A DNA stretch of 64,000 nt. It comes from Mycolicibacterium brisbanense. Lineage in GTDB: Bacteria; Actinomycetota; Actinomycetes; Mycobacteriales; Mycobacteriaceae. A model generated the notes under the pieces. It saw only the letters and a list, made by a program, of their open reading frames with translations, searched no databases and was not told the origin of the DNA. The translations under genes and the position numbers were made by a program. This document shows, piece after piece, positions 25,665-34,075 of this stretch. How positions within the stretch are numbered: position 1 is the stretch's first letter; each line of letters starts with the position of its first letter. The DNA is taken from contig NZ_BCSX01000035.1 in assembly GCF_001570425.1 (NCBI RefSeq), forward strand, positions 275,931-339,930, written 5' to 3'.

Positions 25665-26852
25665 ATGATGCCCACCGCCGCTGCCTCGCTGAGCGTCGAA
25701 GACGCCGTCAACCGGCGCCGTGGTGACCTCATCGAGCTGTCCCACTCCATCCACGCCGAGCCCGAGCTGGCGTTCGCCGAGCATCGCAGCTGCGCCAAAA
25801 CCCAGGCGCTGGTGGCCGAATACGGGTTCGAGATGACCGCCGCGCCGGGTGGCCTCGACACGGCCTTCCGGGCGTCCTACGGCAGCGGTCCGCTCGTGGT
25901 GGGGATTTGCGCCGAGTACGACGCCCTGCCCGAGATCGGGCACGCGTGCGGCCACAACATCATCGCGGCCTCCGCGGTCGGCACCGCACTGGCGCTCGCC
26001 GAGGTGGCCGACCAGCTCGGCCTCACGGTGGTGCTGCTCGGCACGCCGGCCGAAGAGCTCGGCGGGGGAAAGGTGTTGATGCTGGGCGCCGGAACCTTCG
26101 ACGACATCGCCGCGACGGTCATGCTGCACCCCGGTCCGGTGGACATCGCCGCGGCCCGCTCGCTCGCGCTCTCGGAGGTGACGGTCGACTACACCGGGCG
26201 GGAATCGCACGCCGCGGTGGCCCCGTACATGGGCGTGAACGCCGGTGACGCAGTCACTGTCGCACAGGTGGCCATCGGGCTGCTGCGCCAACAGCTGCTG
26301 CCGGGGCAGATGGTGCACGGCATCGTCACCAACGGCGGCCAGGCCACCAACATCATCCCTGGCCATGCCGAACTGCGCTACACCATGCGGGCCACCGACA
26401 TGACGGCGCTGCATGAGCTGGAAGGCCGGATGGCCGGCTGTTTCTCGGCCGGCTCGATCGCGACGGGTTGCACGCATCAGATCAGTGAGACCGCACCCGC
26501 CTACGCCGAGCTGGTGCCCGACCCGTGGCTTTCGGAGACCGTCCGCGCGGAGATGGTGAGCCTCGGCCGTGAGCCGCTGCCGCCGAGCGTGGAAGCCAGC
26601 GTGCCGATGGGCAGCACCGACATGGGCAACGTCACCCAGGTGATGCCCGGCATACATCCGGTCATCGGCATCGACTCCGGTGGCGCGGCGATCCACCAGC
26701 CCGCGTTCACCGCGGCGGCCGTCGGCCCGAGCGCCGACAAGGCTGTGGTGGAAGGGGCAATCATGTTGGCCCGCACCGTGGTTCGGCTGGCCGAGACTCC
26801 CGGCGAACGGGACCGCGTGTTGCAGGCCCAGGAAAGGCGGACGGCATCATGA
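25665..26852 (+). CDS. amiB1: M20 peptidase/amidohydrolase AmiB1
   Basis: This 395-residue zinc-dependent amidohydrolase of the M20D group has the dimetal motifs GICAEYDALPEIGHACGHN at about 82-100, the TPAEELGGGK segment, and a dimerisation domain with GRESHAAVAPYMGVNA. The family hydrolyses N-acyl or C-N bonds in N-acylated amino acids, aminobenzoyl-glutamate and similar compounds. Two adjacent ATGs (25665, 25668) are possible. Its stop overlaps the amiA1 start by ATGA, so the two are made together. Pairing with deoD across a short divergent region matches M. tuberculosis gene order as I recall it. Confidence 0.9.
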   Translation: MMPTAAASLSVEDAVNRRRGDLIELSHSIHAEPELAFAEHRSCAKTQALVAEYGFEMTAAPGGLDTAFRASYGSGPLVVGICAEYDALPEIGHACGHNIIAASAVGTALALAEVADQLGLTVVLLGTPAEELGGGKVLMLGAGTFDDIAATVMLHPGPVDIAAARSLALSEVTVDYTGRESHAAVAPYMGVNAGDAVTVAQVAIGLLRQQLLPGQMVHGIVTNGGQATNIIPGHAELRYTMRATDMTALHELEGRMAGCFSAGSIATGCTHQISETAPAYAELVPDPWLSETVRAEMVSLGREPLPPSVEASVPMGSTDMGNVTQVMPGIHPVIGIDSGGAAIHQPAFTAAAVGPSADKAVVEGAIMLARTVVRLAETPGERDRVLQAQERRTAS

Positions 26853-28024
26853 CTGCGGTGAATCTTGCCCAGATCGCCGACAGTTGGCTGGCTGCCCACT
26901 ACGACGATCTGGTCGCCTGGCGCAGGCATCTGCATGCCCATCCTGAACTGGGCCGCCAAGAGTTCGCCACCACCGAGTTCGTCGCCAAGCACCTCGCCGA
27001 GGCGGGGCTCAACCCGAAGGTTCTGCCCGGTGGCACCGGACTGACCTGTGACTTCGGCCCCGACGACGGCTTGCGCGTCGCGTTGCGCGCCGATATGGAC
27101 GCGCTGCCGATGGCCGACCGCACCGGTGCGCCATATGCGTCGACGGTGCCGAACGTCGCGCACGCCTGCGGGCACGACGCGCACACGTCGGTGCTGCTGG
27201 GCACCGCCTTGGCGCTGGCCTCGGCGCCCGAACTTCCGGTCGGGGTCCGGTTGATCTTCCAGGCCGCCGAGGAATTGATGCCCGGTGGCGCCATCGACGC
27301 CGTCTCGGCCGGAGTGCTCAACGGGGTCTCCCGGATCTACGCGCTGCACTGCGACCCGCGCCTGGCTGTGGGCCGCGTGGCCACCAAGCCGGGGCCGATC
27401 ACCTCGGCGGCGGATTCCATCGAGATCACCCTGCACTCACCGGGTGGGCATACGTCGCGGCCCCACCTGACCGGTGACCTGGTGTACGGCCTGGGCACGC
27501 TCATCACCGGCCTGCCCGGAGTGCTCTCGCGCCGCATCGATCCGCGGCACAACACCGTGATGGTCTGGGGCGCGGTCAACGCCGGTGTCGCCGCCAACGC
27601 CATACCGCAGATCGGGACCCTGGCAGGCACCATCCGCACCGCGAGCCGCGACACCTGGCTGACACTGGAATCGATTGTCGAAGAAGTCGTTTCGTCGCTG
27701 CTCGCACCTCTCAACATCGACCACAGCCTCAACTACCGGCGGGGTGTGCCGCCGGTGGTCAACGAAGAAGTCTCCACACGCATCCTCACCCACGCCATCG
27801 AGGCCGTCGGCCCTGACACCCTTGCCGACACCCACCAGTCCGGCGGCGGCGAGGACTTCTCCTGGTATCTCGAGGAAGTGCCCGGCGCCATGGGACGGCT
27901 CGGCGTGTGGAGCGGCCAAGGCCCCCAACTCGACCTGCACCAGCCGACTTTCGACCTCGACGAGCGGGCGCTGGGCGTCGGCGTCCGCACCCTGGTCAAC
28001 ATCGTCGCTGCCTCATCCTGCTAA
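26849..28024 (+). CDS. amiA1: M20 amidohydrolase AmiA1
   Basis: This 391-residue paralogue of AmiB1 in the M20D family begins with WRRHLHAHPELGRQEF. Metal motifs are ALRADMDALPMAD and HACGHDAHTSVLL, then FQAAEELMPGGA. A dimerisation domain carries HSPGGHTSRPHLTGD, and GGGEDFSWYL lies near the C-terminus. It probably hydrolyses N-acyl amino acids or related amides in the cytosol. It is translationally coupled to amiB1. The first copy of the recurrent leader repeat starts 2 bp after its stop, which marks the left edge of the accessory block. Confidence 0.91.
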   Translation: MTAVNLAQIADSWLAAHYDDLVAWRRHLHAHPELGRQEFATTEFVAKHLAEAGLNPKVLPGGTGLTCDFGPDDGLRVALRADMDALPMADRTGAPYASTVPNVAHACGHDAHTSVLLGTALALASAPELPVGVRLIFQAAEELMPGGAIDAVSAGVLNGVSRIYALHCDPRLAVGRVATKPGPITSAADSIEITLHSPGGHTSRPHLTGDLVYGLGTLITGLPGVLSRRIDPRHNTVMVWGAVNAGVAANAIPQIGTLAGTIRTASRDTWLTLESIVEEVVSSLLAPLNIDHSLNYRRGVPPVVNEEVSTRILTHAIEAVGPDTLADTHQSGGGEDFSWYLEEVPGAMGRLGVWSGQGPQLDLHQPTFDLDERALGVGVRTLVNIVAASSC

Positions 28025-28025
28025 T

Positions 28026-28092
28026 CACCGCGAGCGTGCGCGTCTGTTGCCCGACACGCCGTGCGTCGTCAGCATTTTTGCCGCGCTCGCGG
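28026..28092 (+). repeat. Leader repeat copy 1, upstream of first coiled-coil paralogue
   Basis: The unit begins CACCGCGAGCGTGCG and ends CGCTCGCGG. A 9-bp perfect inverted pair, CCGCGAGCG with CGCTCGCGG, brackets it. The distance to the downstream GTG start is 94 bp, exactly as in copy 2. Copies lie at 48569, 49632 and, inverted, at 50746. Confidence 0.85.
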
Positions 28093-28119
28093 CTGCATGA
28101 GCGTTCATAAACTGCTGAT

Positions 28120-29061
28120 GTGACTGATACTCCCGACGCGGTGCTGACCGCGGCCACCGCAGCATTGCGGGAAGCGGCCTCGCTTCGGCAGCGGTTGGCG
28201 GCGGCGCGCAGCAAGGCCGAAGCGTCTGCCACGGCCGCCGCAGAGGCCGAGCAACACGTCGCCGAGCAGGTCCGCGATGTCCGGAAGTTGACATCGCTTT
28301 CGCTGACCAAGATCCTGGCGCACCTCAACAGTTCGTACGACGACGATCTCGCCCGCGAGACGGCCGAACAACAGGTCGCCGAGTACGAGTACGCTGCCCG
28401 GCAGGCCGCGGCCGACGTCGACCAGAGCATCGCCGACGCGCTGCAGAATCAGCTCGCCGCACTCGGTGACGTCGACGAGGCGTACCAGCGGGCGCTGGCG
28501 ATCAAGGAGAACTGGTTGCAGCGCAACGGCGGGGCGACGTCATTCCAGCTGCTCGAATTCGCCCAGCAGCGTGGCCGATTGATCGCCGAGCTCAAGGAGA
28601 TCGGCGAAGCCCAGGCCGCAGGCGAGGCGGCGCTGCGGGAATCGCAGGCTGCCGCCGACCTGCTGAGTGACGCTGGACATCTGTCGGCGTACGACTCGGT
28701 GGCCCACGGCGAATACCTCGGTGCAGCGATCAAGTGGCAGATGCTCGACGACGCGGCCGACCAACTGCGGGCGGCGGACGCTGCCCTCAAGACGTTCACG
28801 ATCGAGCTGGCCGACATCAAGGCCGATGGTCTGCGGCTGGCCGAGCTGGACGAGTTCACCACGTACTTCGCCATATGGCTCGACGCCATCTTCACCGATC
28901 GGGCTGTGCGACAACGGATCAGCGAAGCGCACGCCACTGTCACCGCGACCATCGCTGCAACCAACGGGATCTGGATCAATCTCGAGGAACGCAGGTTGCG
29001 GCACGCCACCGAATTCGCGGAGCTCAAGGCGCGCCGCGACGCGTTGGTGCTGCGCGCCTGA
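28120..29061 (+). CDS. Coiled-coil protein, paralogue A
   Basis: This 313-residue protein of unknown function starts GTG (MTDTPDAVLTAATAALREA). It is almost wholly helical, with charged heptads at about 5-55, 75-110 and 145-180, and is rich in Ala, Glu and Gln. No signal peptide or membrane helix is seen. It has the same length and layout as the product at 48663. Shared blocks include LREA-SL-QRL-ARSKAE, LSLT-IL-L, DDLARETAEQ and FTIELAD/FTTELAD. Both genes have nearly the same 94-bp leader, so they are recent duplicates. It may form a filament or scaffold; no family was recognised. Confidence 0.8.
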   Translation: MTDTPDAVLTAATAALREAASLRQRLAAARSKAEASATAAAEAEQHVAEQVRDVRKLTSLSLTKILAHLNSSYDDDLARETAEQQVAEYEYAARQAAADVDQSIADALQNQLAALGDVDEAYQRALAIKENWLQRNGGATSFQLLEFAQQRGRLIAELKEIGEAQAAGEAALRESQAAADLLSDAGHLSAYDSVAHGEYLGAAIKWQMLDDAADQLRAADAALKTFTIELADIKADGLRLAELDEFTTYFAIWLDAIFTDRAVRQRISEAHATVTATIAATNGIWINLEERRLRHATEFAELKARRDALVLRA

Positions 29062-29075
29062 CCCGCCCGAGCGTC

Positions 29076-30536
29076 TTAGTTCGTCTTCTCCAGCCGCGAC
29101 GCTTCCGGGTGGCCGGCCAGGCGCACAGCGTCGCCATGCGGCGCGAACCTGCGCCGCGCGGCGAGGTAGACAACAGCCGCCACGATCGCGGAGACGAAGT
29201 AACTCAGGTCGGCGCCGCCGAGGCTGATACCGATCGGACCCGTGTAGAAGTCGTTGGCCATGAACGGTACTGACACGACCACACCGACGACCAGTGCCGC
29301 CAGGCCCGCCACGTTGAACCGCCCGAATGCTCCGGCGGGAGTGTAGAAGTTCTCGAACGGCAACACGTTTCGCCCGCCGCGCTGCACGACGTAGTAGTCG
29401 ACCAGCAGGATCGCGACCCACGGCGTGATGTAGTACGACAGGACATGCAGGAACAGCAGGAAATTCGACTGGAACTGGTCACCGCCGAACACCAGCGCGA
29501 TCACGAGACCCACAAGGCCTGCGATCGTCACGGTCACCCACTGCGGCAACTTCACGTCGCACGTCAGCGTGTTCATCGCCCCGCTGTACAGATTCACCGA
29601 GTTGTGCGGGATGGCAGACAAGCCGAGCGTGAGCAGCACGACGTAGCGCAGCCACTCAGGCAGGGCGACGCCGAACGCATCGATCACGTCACCGCCGGGC
29701 ATGAGCGTGATGAGCCCCGCGCCGAGGCACATCATCCAGGTCGTGGACGCGAAGAGGCCTGTGGAAGCTGCCGCGAATATCGATGAGGGCTTGCTGTTTT
29801 CGGGCAGATAGCGAGAGTAGTCCGACGCGTAGGGCGCCCAACTCGCGGTGTAGCCGAATACGGCGGTGAAGAGAACCGACCATGCAAGCCAGTAGTCAAC
29901 ACCCGTCACCGTGGCGTCGGTGCCTGGCCCGCCGCCGTGGACGATCAGGACTATCGAGACCACGGTGAGCACCACGATGCTCACGTTGGTGATGATCTTT
30001 CCCAGCGCATGCAGGATCTTGTAACCGAAGATGCCGATCAGAATGCTCACTGCCGCAACGACAACGACAGTCGGGGCATACGGCGCATTCAGGAGGCTCG
30101 CCAGTGATTTGGCGCCGAGCACCGTACCGACGCTGTAGTAGCCGATGCACATCAGCAGCGTCAGGAACGCAGGAAGAAAGTTCCCGAAGTAGCCGAACGG
30201 AGCCCGCCCCATCGGTAGCTGCGGCATACCGAGCCTGGGCCCCATGACCGCGCACAAACCGGTCACGATCGAACCGAGGATGTTGGCGAGAACGATCGCG
30301 GTGATGCTGCCTGTCAGGCCCAGGCCCAGTGGGCCGCCGCTGGCGCCGAGATAGATGCCGGCAAGGTAGATCACCGGTGCGAACCGCACAGTGAACTGGT
30401 TTCGAGGGTTGCCATAACGCTGGCTTGCCGGGATGTGTGCGATGCCGCGTCGTTCGAGCATCAACGCGCTGTCAGACGTTTCCGTGCGGGTCGGTTGCAC
30501 AACGGGCGGAACCGCTTGCGCGTCGCTGTCTTTCAT
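29076..30536 (-). CDS. NCS1-family nucleobase/cytosine permease
   Basis: This 486-residue carrier has about 12 helices in the NCS1 pattern: a hydrophilic N-terminus, GPRLGMPQLPMGRAPFGYFGN in the region around helices 2 and 3, the AVFGYTASWAPYASDYSRYLP loop, and SYYITPWVAILLVDYYV late in the protein. NCS1 carriers take up cytosine, uracil, purines, allantoin, hydantoins or thiamine-like compounds with protons or sodium. ATG 30536 follows GAGGAC. It is divergent from the diiron/reductase/GntR genes over a 243-bp region with a GntR-like palindrome, so it most likely imports that system's substrate. Confidence 0.9.
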   Translation of the reverse strand: MKDSDAQAVPPVVQPTRTETSDSALMLERRGIAHIPASQRYGNPRNQFTVRFAPVIYLAGIYLGASGGPLGLGLTGSITAIVLANILGSIVTGLCAVMGPRLGMPQLPMGRAPFGYFGNFLPAFLTLLMCIGYYSVGTVLGAKSLASLLNAPYAPTVVVVAAVSILIGIFGYKILHALGKIITNVSIVVLTVVSIVLIVHGGGPGTDATVTGVDYWLAWSVLFTAVFGYTASWAPYASDYSRYLPENSKPSSIFAAASTGLFASTTWMMCLGAGLITLMPGGDVIDAFGVALPEWLRYVVLLTLGLSAIPHNSVNLYSGAMNTLTCDVKLPQWVTVTIAGLVGLVIALVFGGDQFQSNFLLFLHVLSYYITPWVAILLVDYYVVQRGGRNVLPFENFYTPAGAFGRFNVAGLAALVVGVVVSVPFMANDFYTGPIGISLGGADLSYFVSAIVAAVVYLAARRRFAPHGDAVRLAGHPEASRLEKTN

Positions 30537-30713
30537 GCAAGTCCTCATTTCGTGGACAGGAAGACTCTGAGGCCCATCACGCTAGGTTCGGGGGTGTCGG
30601 ATGCACACATGACCAGGAGCCAATCTTCGCAGGGTCTGTTTGGCGGAAGGTGCCAACCCGTGGGGGCCGGCGGTGGGCTGCTGACCCGACGAGGTGGCGG
30701 GCGCCGAGCGGCC

Positions 30714-30743
30714 TTGACTGTGACACAACTCTCACCCTAGTAT
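30714..30743 (+). promoter_or_regulatory. Promoter of diiron/reductase operon
   Basis: A -35-like TTGACT (30714-30719) and a -10-like TAGTAT (30738-30743) are separated by 18 bp. The expected start would fall near 30750, inside the palindrome at 30741-30755, an arrangement expected of a repressible promoter. Confidence 0.55.
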
Positions 30744-30755
30744 CGATTATCGATA
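30741..30755. promoter_or_regulatory. GntR-type operator candidate
   Basis: A perfect 15-bp palindrome, TATCGAT-t-ATCGATA, stands out in otherwise GC-rich DNA and overlaps the predicted -10 and start site. A GntR/FCD regulator gene is third in the downstream operon. Short AT-rich palindromes of this size are typical FCD-group operators. Confidence 0.65.
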
Positions 30756-30779
30756 ATTACCGGTGGAAGGGTGCTTCAC

Positions 30780-31478
30780 GTGGTCAGTGTCAGGAACGTT
30801 CGCGGCGGGACAGGTCTGGACCCCATCAAAGAGGAGGTCGACGCCATCCTCGATTCGATCTTCGCGACTGCCAAGCGCACCAGCGAAGAATTCTTCGAGT
30901 CCTTCGCGTTGGACCCTCAGCCGATCATTCTCGCCGAGTGGCTGGCCACCCGGGCGTGGCGCGAGATCGACTATGTCTTTCTGCTCAACGAGGAGATTCG
31001 CCGGTACGGGCTGGGTTTCGAGCGTAAGCACATCACCCTGTTGGCGAAGCAGGCCTTCCAGGAGGCCGAACACTACGAGGCGGTGAGCAGTGCAGTCGAA
31101 TCACTGGGTGGCATTGCGCCTACGACTGTTCCCGCGGATTCTCGAGTCTGGAGCGAATTCCTTTGGGAGTGCCTCGACCGTCATCCGCTCGCGGCTGTCG
31201 CAGCATGGAATGCCTCGGAGACCTCGGCAACGGGAAGCCTTGAGCCGACTTTCCTTGCCGGAGAACGTCACGGCTTCGACGAAGTGGTCCGCGTGCACCG
31301 AAAGATCGAGATTGACGAGAAATTCCACGTCGGACTCGGACGGCAGATTCTCTCGCGTTATGCGGAAACCGACGACGATCGGAACGAGATTCTACGTGCG
31401 ATGCGCGGCATGCGTGACATCGCAGCAAACATGTTCTCGCCGGACTCGGCGACGCGACTGCTGGCAACCCAGCGATAA
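30780..31478 (+). CDS. Ferritin-like diiron oxygenase/oxidase candidate
   Basis: This 232-residue all-helical protein has two ExxH motifs, EAEH (in FQEAEHYEA) and EKFH (in EIDEKFHVGLG), plus upstream carboxylates in LNEEIRR and NASETSATGSLE. This E...ExxH...E...ExxH order is the diiron-carboxylate ligand pattern of the ferritin-like fold. A heme-oxygenase-like diiron fold is the alternative. GTG 30780 is chosen because the GGAAGG at 30765-30770 is correctly spaced; GTG 30771 is too close to it. A PDR-type ferredoxin reductase follows after 26 bp, so a two-component diiron monooxygenase is inferred. The substrate, probably the compound imported by the divergent NCS1 carrier, is unknown. Confidence 0.72.
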   Translation: MVSVRNVRGGTGLDPIKEEVDAILDSIFATAKRTSEEFFESFALDPQPIILAEWLATRAWREIDYVFLLNEEIRRYGLGFERKHITLLAKQAFQEAEHYEAVSSAVESLGGIAPTTVPADSRVWSEFLWECLDRHPLAAVAAWNASETSATGSLEPTFLAGERHGFDEVVRVHRKIEIDEKFHVGLGRQILSRYAETDDDRNEILRAMRGMRDIAANMFSPDSATRLLATQR

Positions 31479-31504
31479 GCCATATCCGGCAGCGAGGTTG
31501 GGCC

Positions 31505-32476
31505 ATGCAGGTATCGAGTAAGGCACGCACGGCGGTTGCCGAACCCCTGACCGTTTCGTCGGTTCGACGAGAGGCGGACGGTGTTCTGGCCCTCGAACTG
31601 CGAGCACTCGACGGATCCGCACTCCCGGCGTGGACTCCTGGGGCGCACATCGAGGTGGACTTGCCGGGCGGATTCGTACGCCAGTACTCGTTATGCGGCG
31701 CCGCTGACGACTCGACCCGCTGGCGGATTGCCGTACTGCGCGAGGCTGCGAGTCGCGGGGGCTCGAAGTTCATCCACGACAGCGTCGAACCGGGGGACGT
31801 CCTCTCGGTTCGCGGACCCCGCAACAACTTCGGGATCGTCGATGCGGATCGATACTTGTTCGTGGCGGGAGGAATCGGTATCACGCCCATCCTGCCAATG
31901 GCCCGGCATGTCGCGCGCAGCGGCAAGCCGTGGACGCTCGTCTACGGCGGACGAACCCTCGCGTCGATGGCGTTCGTCGACGAGTTGAGAAACATACCTG
32001 CGGGCGACGTGCGCGTGATACCGCAAGATGAATACGGCCTGCTCGATCTCGACTACTTCCTGGGGACCCCTCGTACTGACACTGCCGTCTACTGTTGCGG
32101 GCCGGGCTCGCTGATCGACGCGGTCGAAGTACGCTGCGCCGCATGGCCGGTCGGTGCGTTACATCTGGAACGCTTCGCGCCGAAGGAAGTACCACGCAGT
32201 TCCGTCGATGGCGAATTCGATGTGCAACTCGCTCGCTCGGGGGAGTGTCTGCGGGTGCCCGGTGACCGGACGCTTCTCGAAGTGCTCGAAGATGCCGGCT
32301 ACGACATCGACAACTCCTGCCGCGCCGGCATTTGCGGCACGTGCGAGTTGGCCGTTGCCGACGGCATCCCGGAGCACAACGACGACGTTCTCAGCGACGC
32401 TGAGCGGGCATCGAATCGAGTCATACTGCCGTGTGTTTCGCGGTCGAAGAGTGCCGTGCTGGTCATCGACCTCTAG
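31505..32476 (+). CDS. Phthalate-dioxygenase-reductase-type ferredoxin reductase
   Basis: This 323-residue electron-transfer protein has three parts in the PDR/VanB order. A flavin domain comes first (RQYSLCGA), then an NAD domain (VAGGIGITPILPMARH, CCGPGSLIDAV). A C-terminal plant-type 2Fe-2S ferredoxin follows, with cysteines in NSCRAGICGTCEL and a final ILPCVSR. It passes electrons from NAD(P)H to an oxygenase. Usual partners are Rieske oxygenases, but none is present here. The adjacent ferritin-like protein is the only candidate oxygenase, which makes the pairing unusual. Confidence 0.9.
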   Translation: MQVSSKARTAVAEPLTVSSVRREADGVLALELRALDGSALPAWTPGAHIEVDLPGGFVRQYSLCGAADDSTRWRIAVLREAASRGGSKFIHDSVEPGDVLSVRGPRNNFGIVDADRYLFVAGGIGITPILPMARHVARSGKPWTLVYGGRTLASMAFVDELRNIPAGDVRVIPQDEYGLLDLDYFLGTPRTDTAVYCCGPGSLIDAVEVRCAAWPVGALHLERFAPKEVPRSSVDGEFDVQLARSGECLRVPGDRTLLEVLEDAGYDIDNSCRAGICGTCELAVADGIPEHNDDVLSDAERASNRVILPCVSRSKSAVLVIDL

Positions 32477-32547
32477 CCGGTGCGCGGCTGACGGCGGAGT
32501 ATCGCCAGGTGCGTGTCTCCGCGGCAAAGAGTCCGTATCTTCAGATC

Positions 32548-33204
32548 ATGCCCGCGCACGACCAGATGGATGTTGGCCAGACGCTCAGTCACCGAATCCG
32601 GGACACCCTGGTGCGCCAGATCGTGTCGGGCGAACTGGAGCCCGGCGAGCGGCTGGTGGAGACCCGGGTGGCGGCGACGTTCGGTACCAGCCAGGCGCCC
32701 GTGCGGGAAGCGTTGCGCGAGCTGGAGACGTTCGGACTTGTCGAGATCAAACCGAGGCGCGGAACATTCGTCCGCTCGTTCATTCGCGAGACGCTGCGCG
32801 AAAGCTACGTTCTTCGCGCCGCCCTTGAGGAGACCGCCACCCGGCTGGTGCTCATGGCAGGCAACGTTCCATTCGAACAGCTCAAGGATGACGTCAAGCG
32901 GATGCACGATGCCGCGCGGGCGAACGATACCGAAGCGGTCGGCCTGGAAAGCGTGGCATTCCATCGCCACATTGTCGAAGCTGCAGGCAACGACCTCATC
33001 AAACGCTCGTGGGAGAACCTGCACATCGAGGCTCGGACCTCGGTGACCATCATGGCGCGCACGCCGGACCTCACCGGGATAGCCCGTGACCACCAGGCAC
33101 TCCTGGATTCCCTGTCTGCCGGTGACGTCGAGGCGGCTTGTGCGATGGCGCGTCAGCATCAGTGGGATTACGCGGAACTCCCGGAAAGCTCGTCGTCCGA
33201 CTGA
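32548..33204 (+). CDS. GntR-family regulator (FCD group)
   Basis: This 218-residue regulator has the GntR winged helix at residues 8-75 (LSHRIRDTLVRQIVSGELEPGERL...APVREALRELE) and a C-terminal FCD helical domain with the metal-binding histidine pattern around FHRHIVEAAGN and RDHQALLDSL. FCD members respond to small carboxylates or amides and usually repress nearby catabolic genes. ATG 32548 begins 71 bp after the reductase. The palindrome at 30741 is the most likely operator. Confidence 0.9.
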   Translation: MPAHDQMDVGQTLSHRIRDTLVRQIVSGELEPGERLVETRVAATFGTSQAPVREALRELETFGLVEIKPRRGTFVRSFIRETLRESYVLRAALEETATRLVLMAGNVPFEQLKDDVKRMHDAARANDTEAVGLESVAFHRHIVEAAGNDLIKRSWENLHIEARTSVTIMARTPDLTGIARDHQALLDSLSAGDVEAACAMARQHQWDYAELPESSSSD

Positions 33205-33210
33205 TCGGAT

Positions 33211-33936
33211 TCACGCCAGGGCCGGCCGCGCCTGCAGATGCGTGACCTGGATACCGGCATGCGTCTTGTGCCGGATATTGATTCCGATCAGAACCGGGGT
33301 GAGCCCTTCGAGGAGTCGGCTCATCTCAAGTGATCCCGCGTCGACGACGCGCAGACCCCGGATGCGTTCCAGCGCCGCGGTCACCGCAACCTTGGCGTGG
33401 GGGTCACCGCAGATGAGAGTGTAGTGATCGAGCGGATGCGCGAGGTCGCGCAGTGCCGAGGCGCTGATGGTGTGCAGCCCCGAGGCGAGGCCGATCTCGT
33501 CGCCGATCGCCGAACGTGCTTGCTGCGCAGCCGATCCGTGCCAGGGCTCGACAAGATGGGTGGGGCGCCCGCCGATCGCAGTGGCCAGCGGAACGGTGGT
33601 GTCGAGGAGGACCTGGCCTGCCCGCCAGTGCGTGGCGACGCTCGTCAACGTCGCCACATGGCTCGCAAACGGGACGGCGATGATCACCAGTTGATCTGCC
33701 CGGGTGACGGCTTCGCCGTTGAGGCAGCCGACGAAGGTGCCGCCTTCGACGAGTTCACGAGCGTGCGTCGCGGCGCGGTGGGCCCGGTGCGTATCCCGCG
33801 AGCCGAGACAGACGGCGTATCCCGCCTCCCCGAGTCGCAGGGCAAGGCCGAAGCCCAAATTGCCCGTCCCGCCCAGGATGGACACCGTCTCCTTCGCATT
33901 GCCTTCAGCAACACGGGATTTCCCGCGTCGTGTCAC
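33211..33936 (-). CDS. NADPH:F420 oxidoreductase (NpdG-like)
   Basis: This 241-residue Rossmann protein of the FNO/NpdG family has the nucleotide loop ILGGTGNLGFGLALRLGEAGY with GSRD for NADPH. The later EPWHGSAAQQ and DAGSLEMSRLLEGLTPVLIGIN segments line the F420 site. It transfers hydride between NADPH and coenzyme F420. GTG 33936 is chosen for a strong GAGGAGG site six bases upstream; the longer frame has none. The nearby LLM-type enzyme at 43071 may use the F420H2. It is divergent from pucR and convergent with the GntR gene. Confidence 0.82.
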   Translation of the reverse strand: MTRRGKSRVAEGNAKETVSILGGTGNLGFGLALRLGEAGYAVCLGSRDTHRAHRAATHARELVEGGTFVGCLNGEAVTRADQLVIIAVPFASHVATLTSVATHWRAGQVLLDTTVPLATAIGGRPTHLVEPWHGSAAQQARSAIGDEIGLASGLHTISASALRDLAHPLDHYTLICGDPHAKVAVTAALERIRGLRVVDAGSLEMSRLLEGLTPVLIGINIRHKTHAGIQVTHLQARPALA

Positions 33937-34075
33937 GGTGTTCCTCCTCATCGGGTCGACCGGGCGCTGATGTCCGGCGTGTAGCAACCATAAGAAGACG
34001 GCCATCGCACGACCCATGGCTATTTATGCCAAAGAATGCGGCGGTCGTTGTCGATCAGCGCTAAGCTTGCCGCCG

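Noticed and set aside
31505..32476. Rieske dioxygenase partner for the reductase
   Set aside because: No CxH...CxxH Rieske protein is encoded anywhere in the window; the only adjacent oxygenase candidate is ferritin-like.
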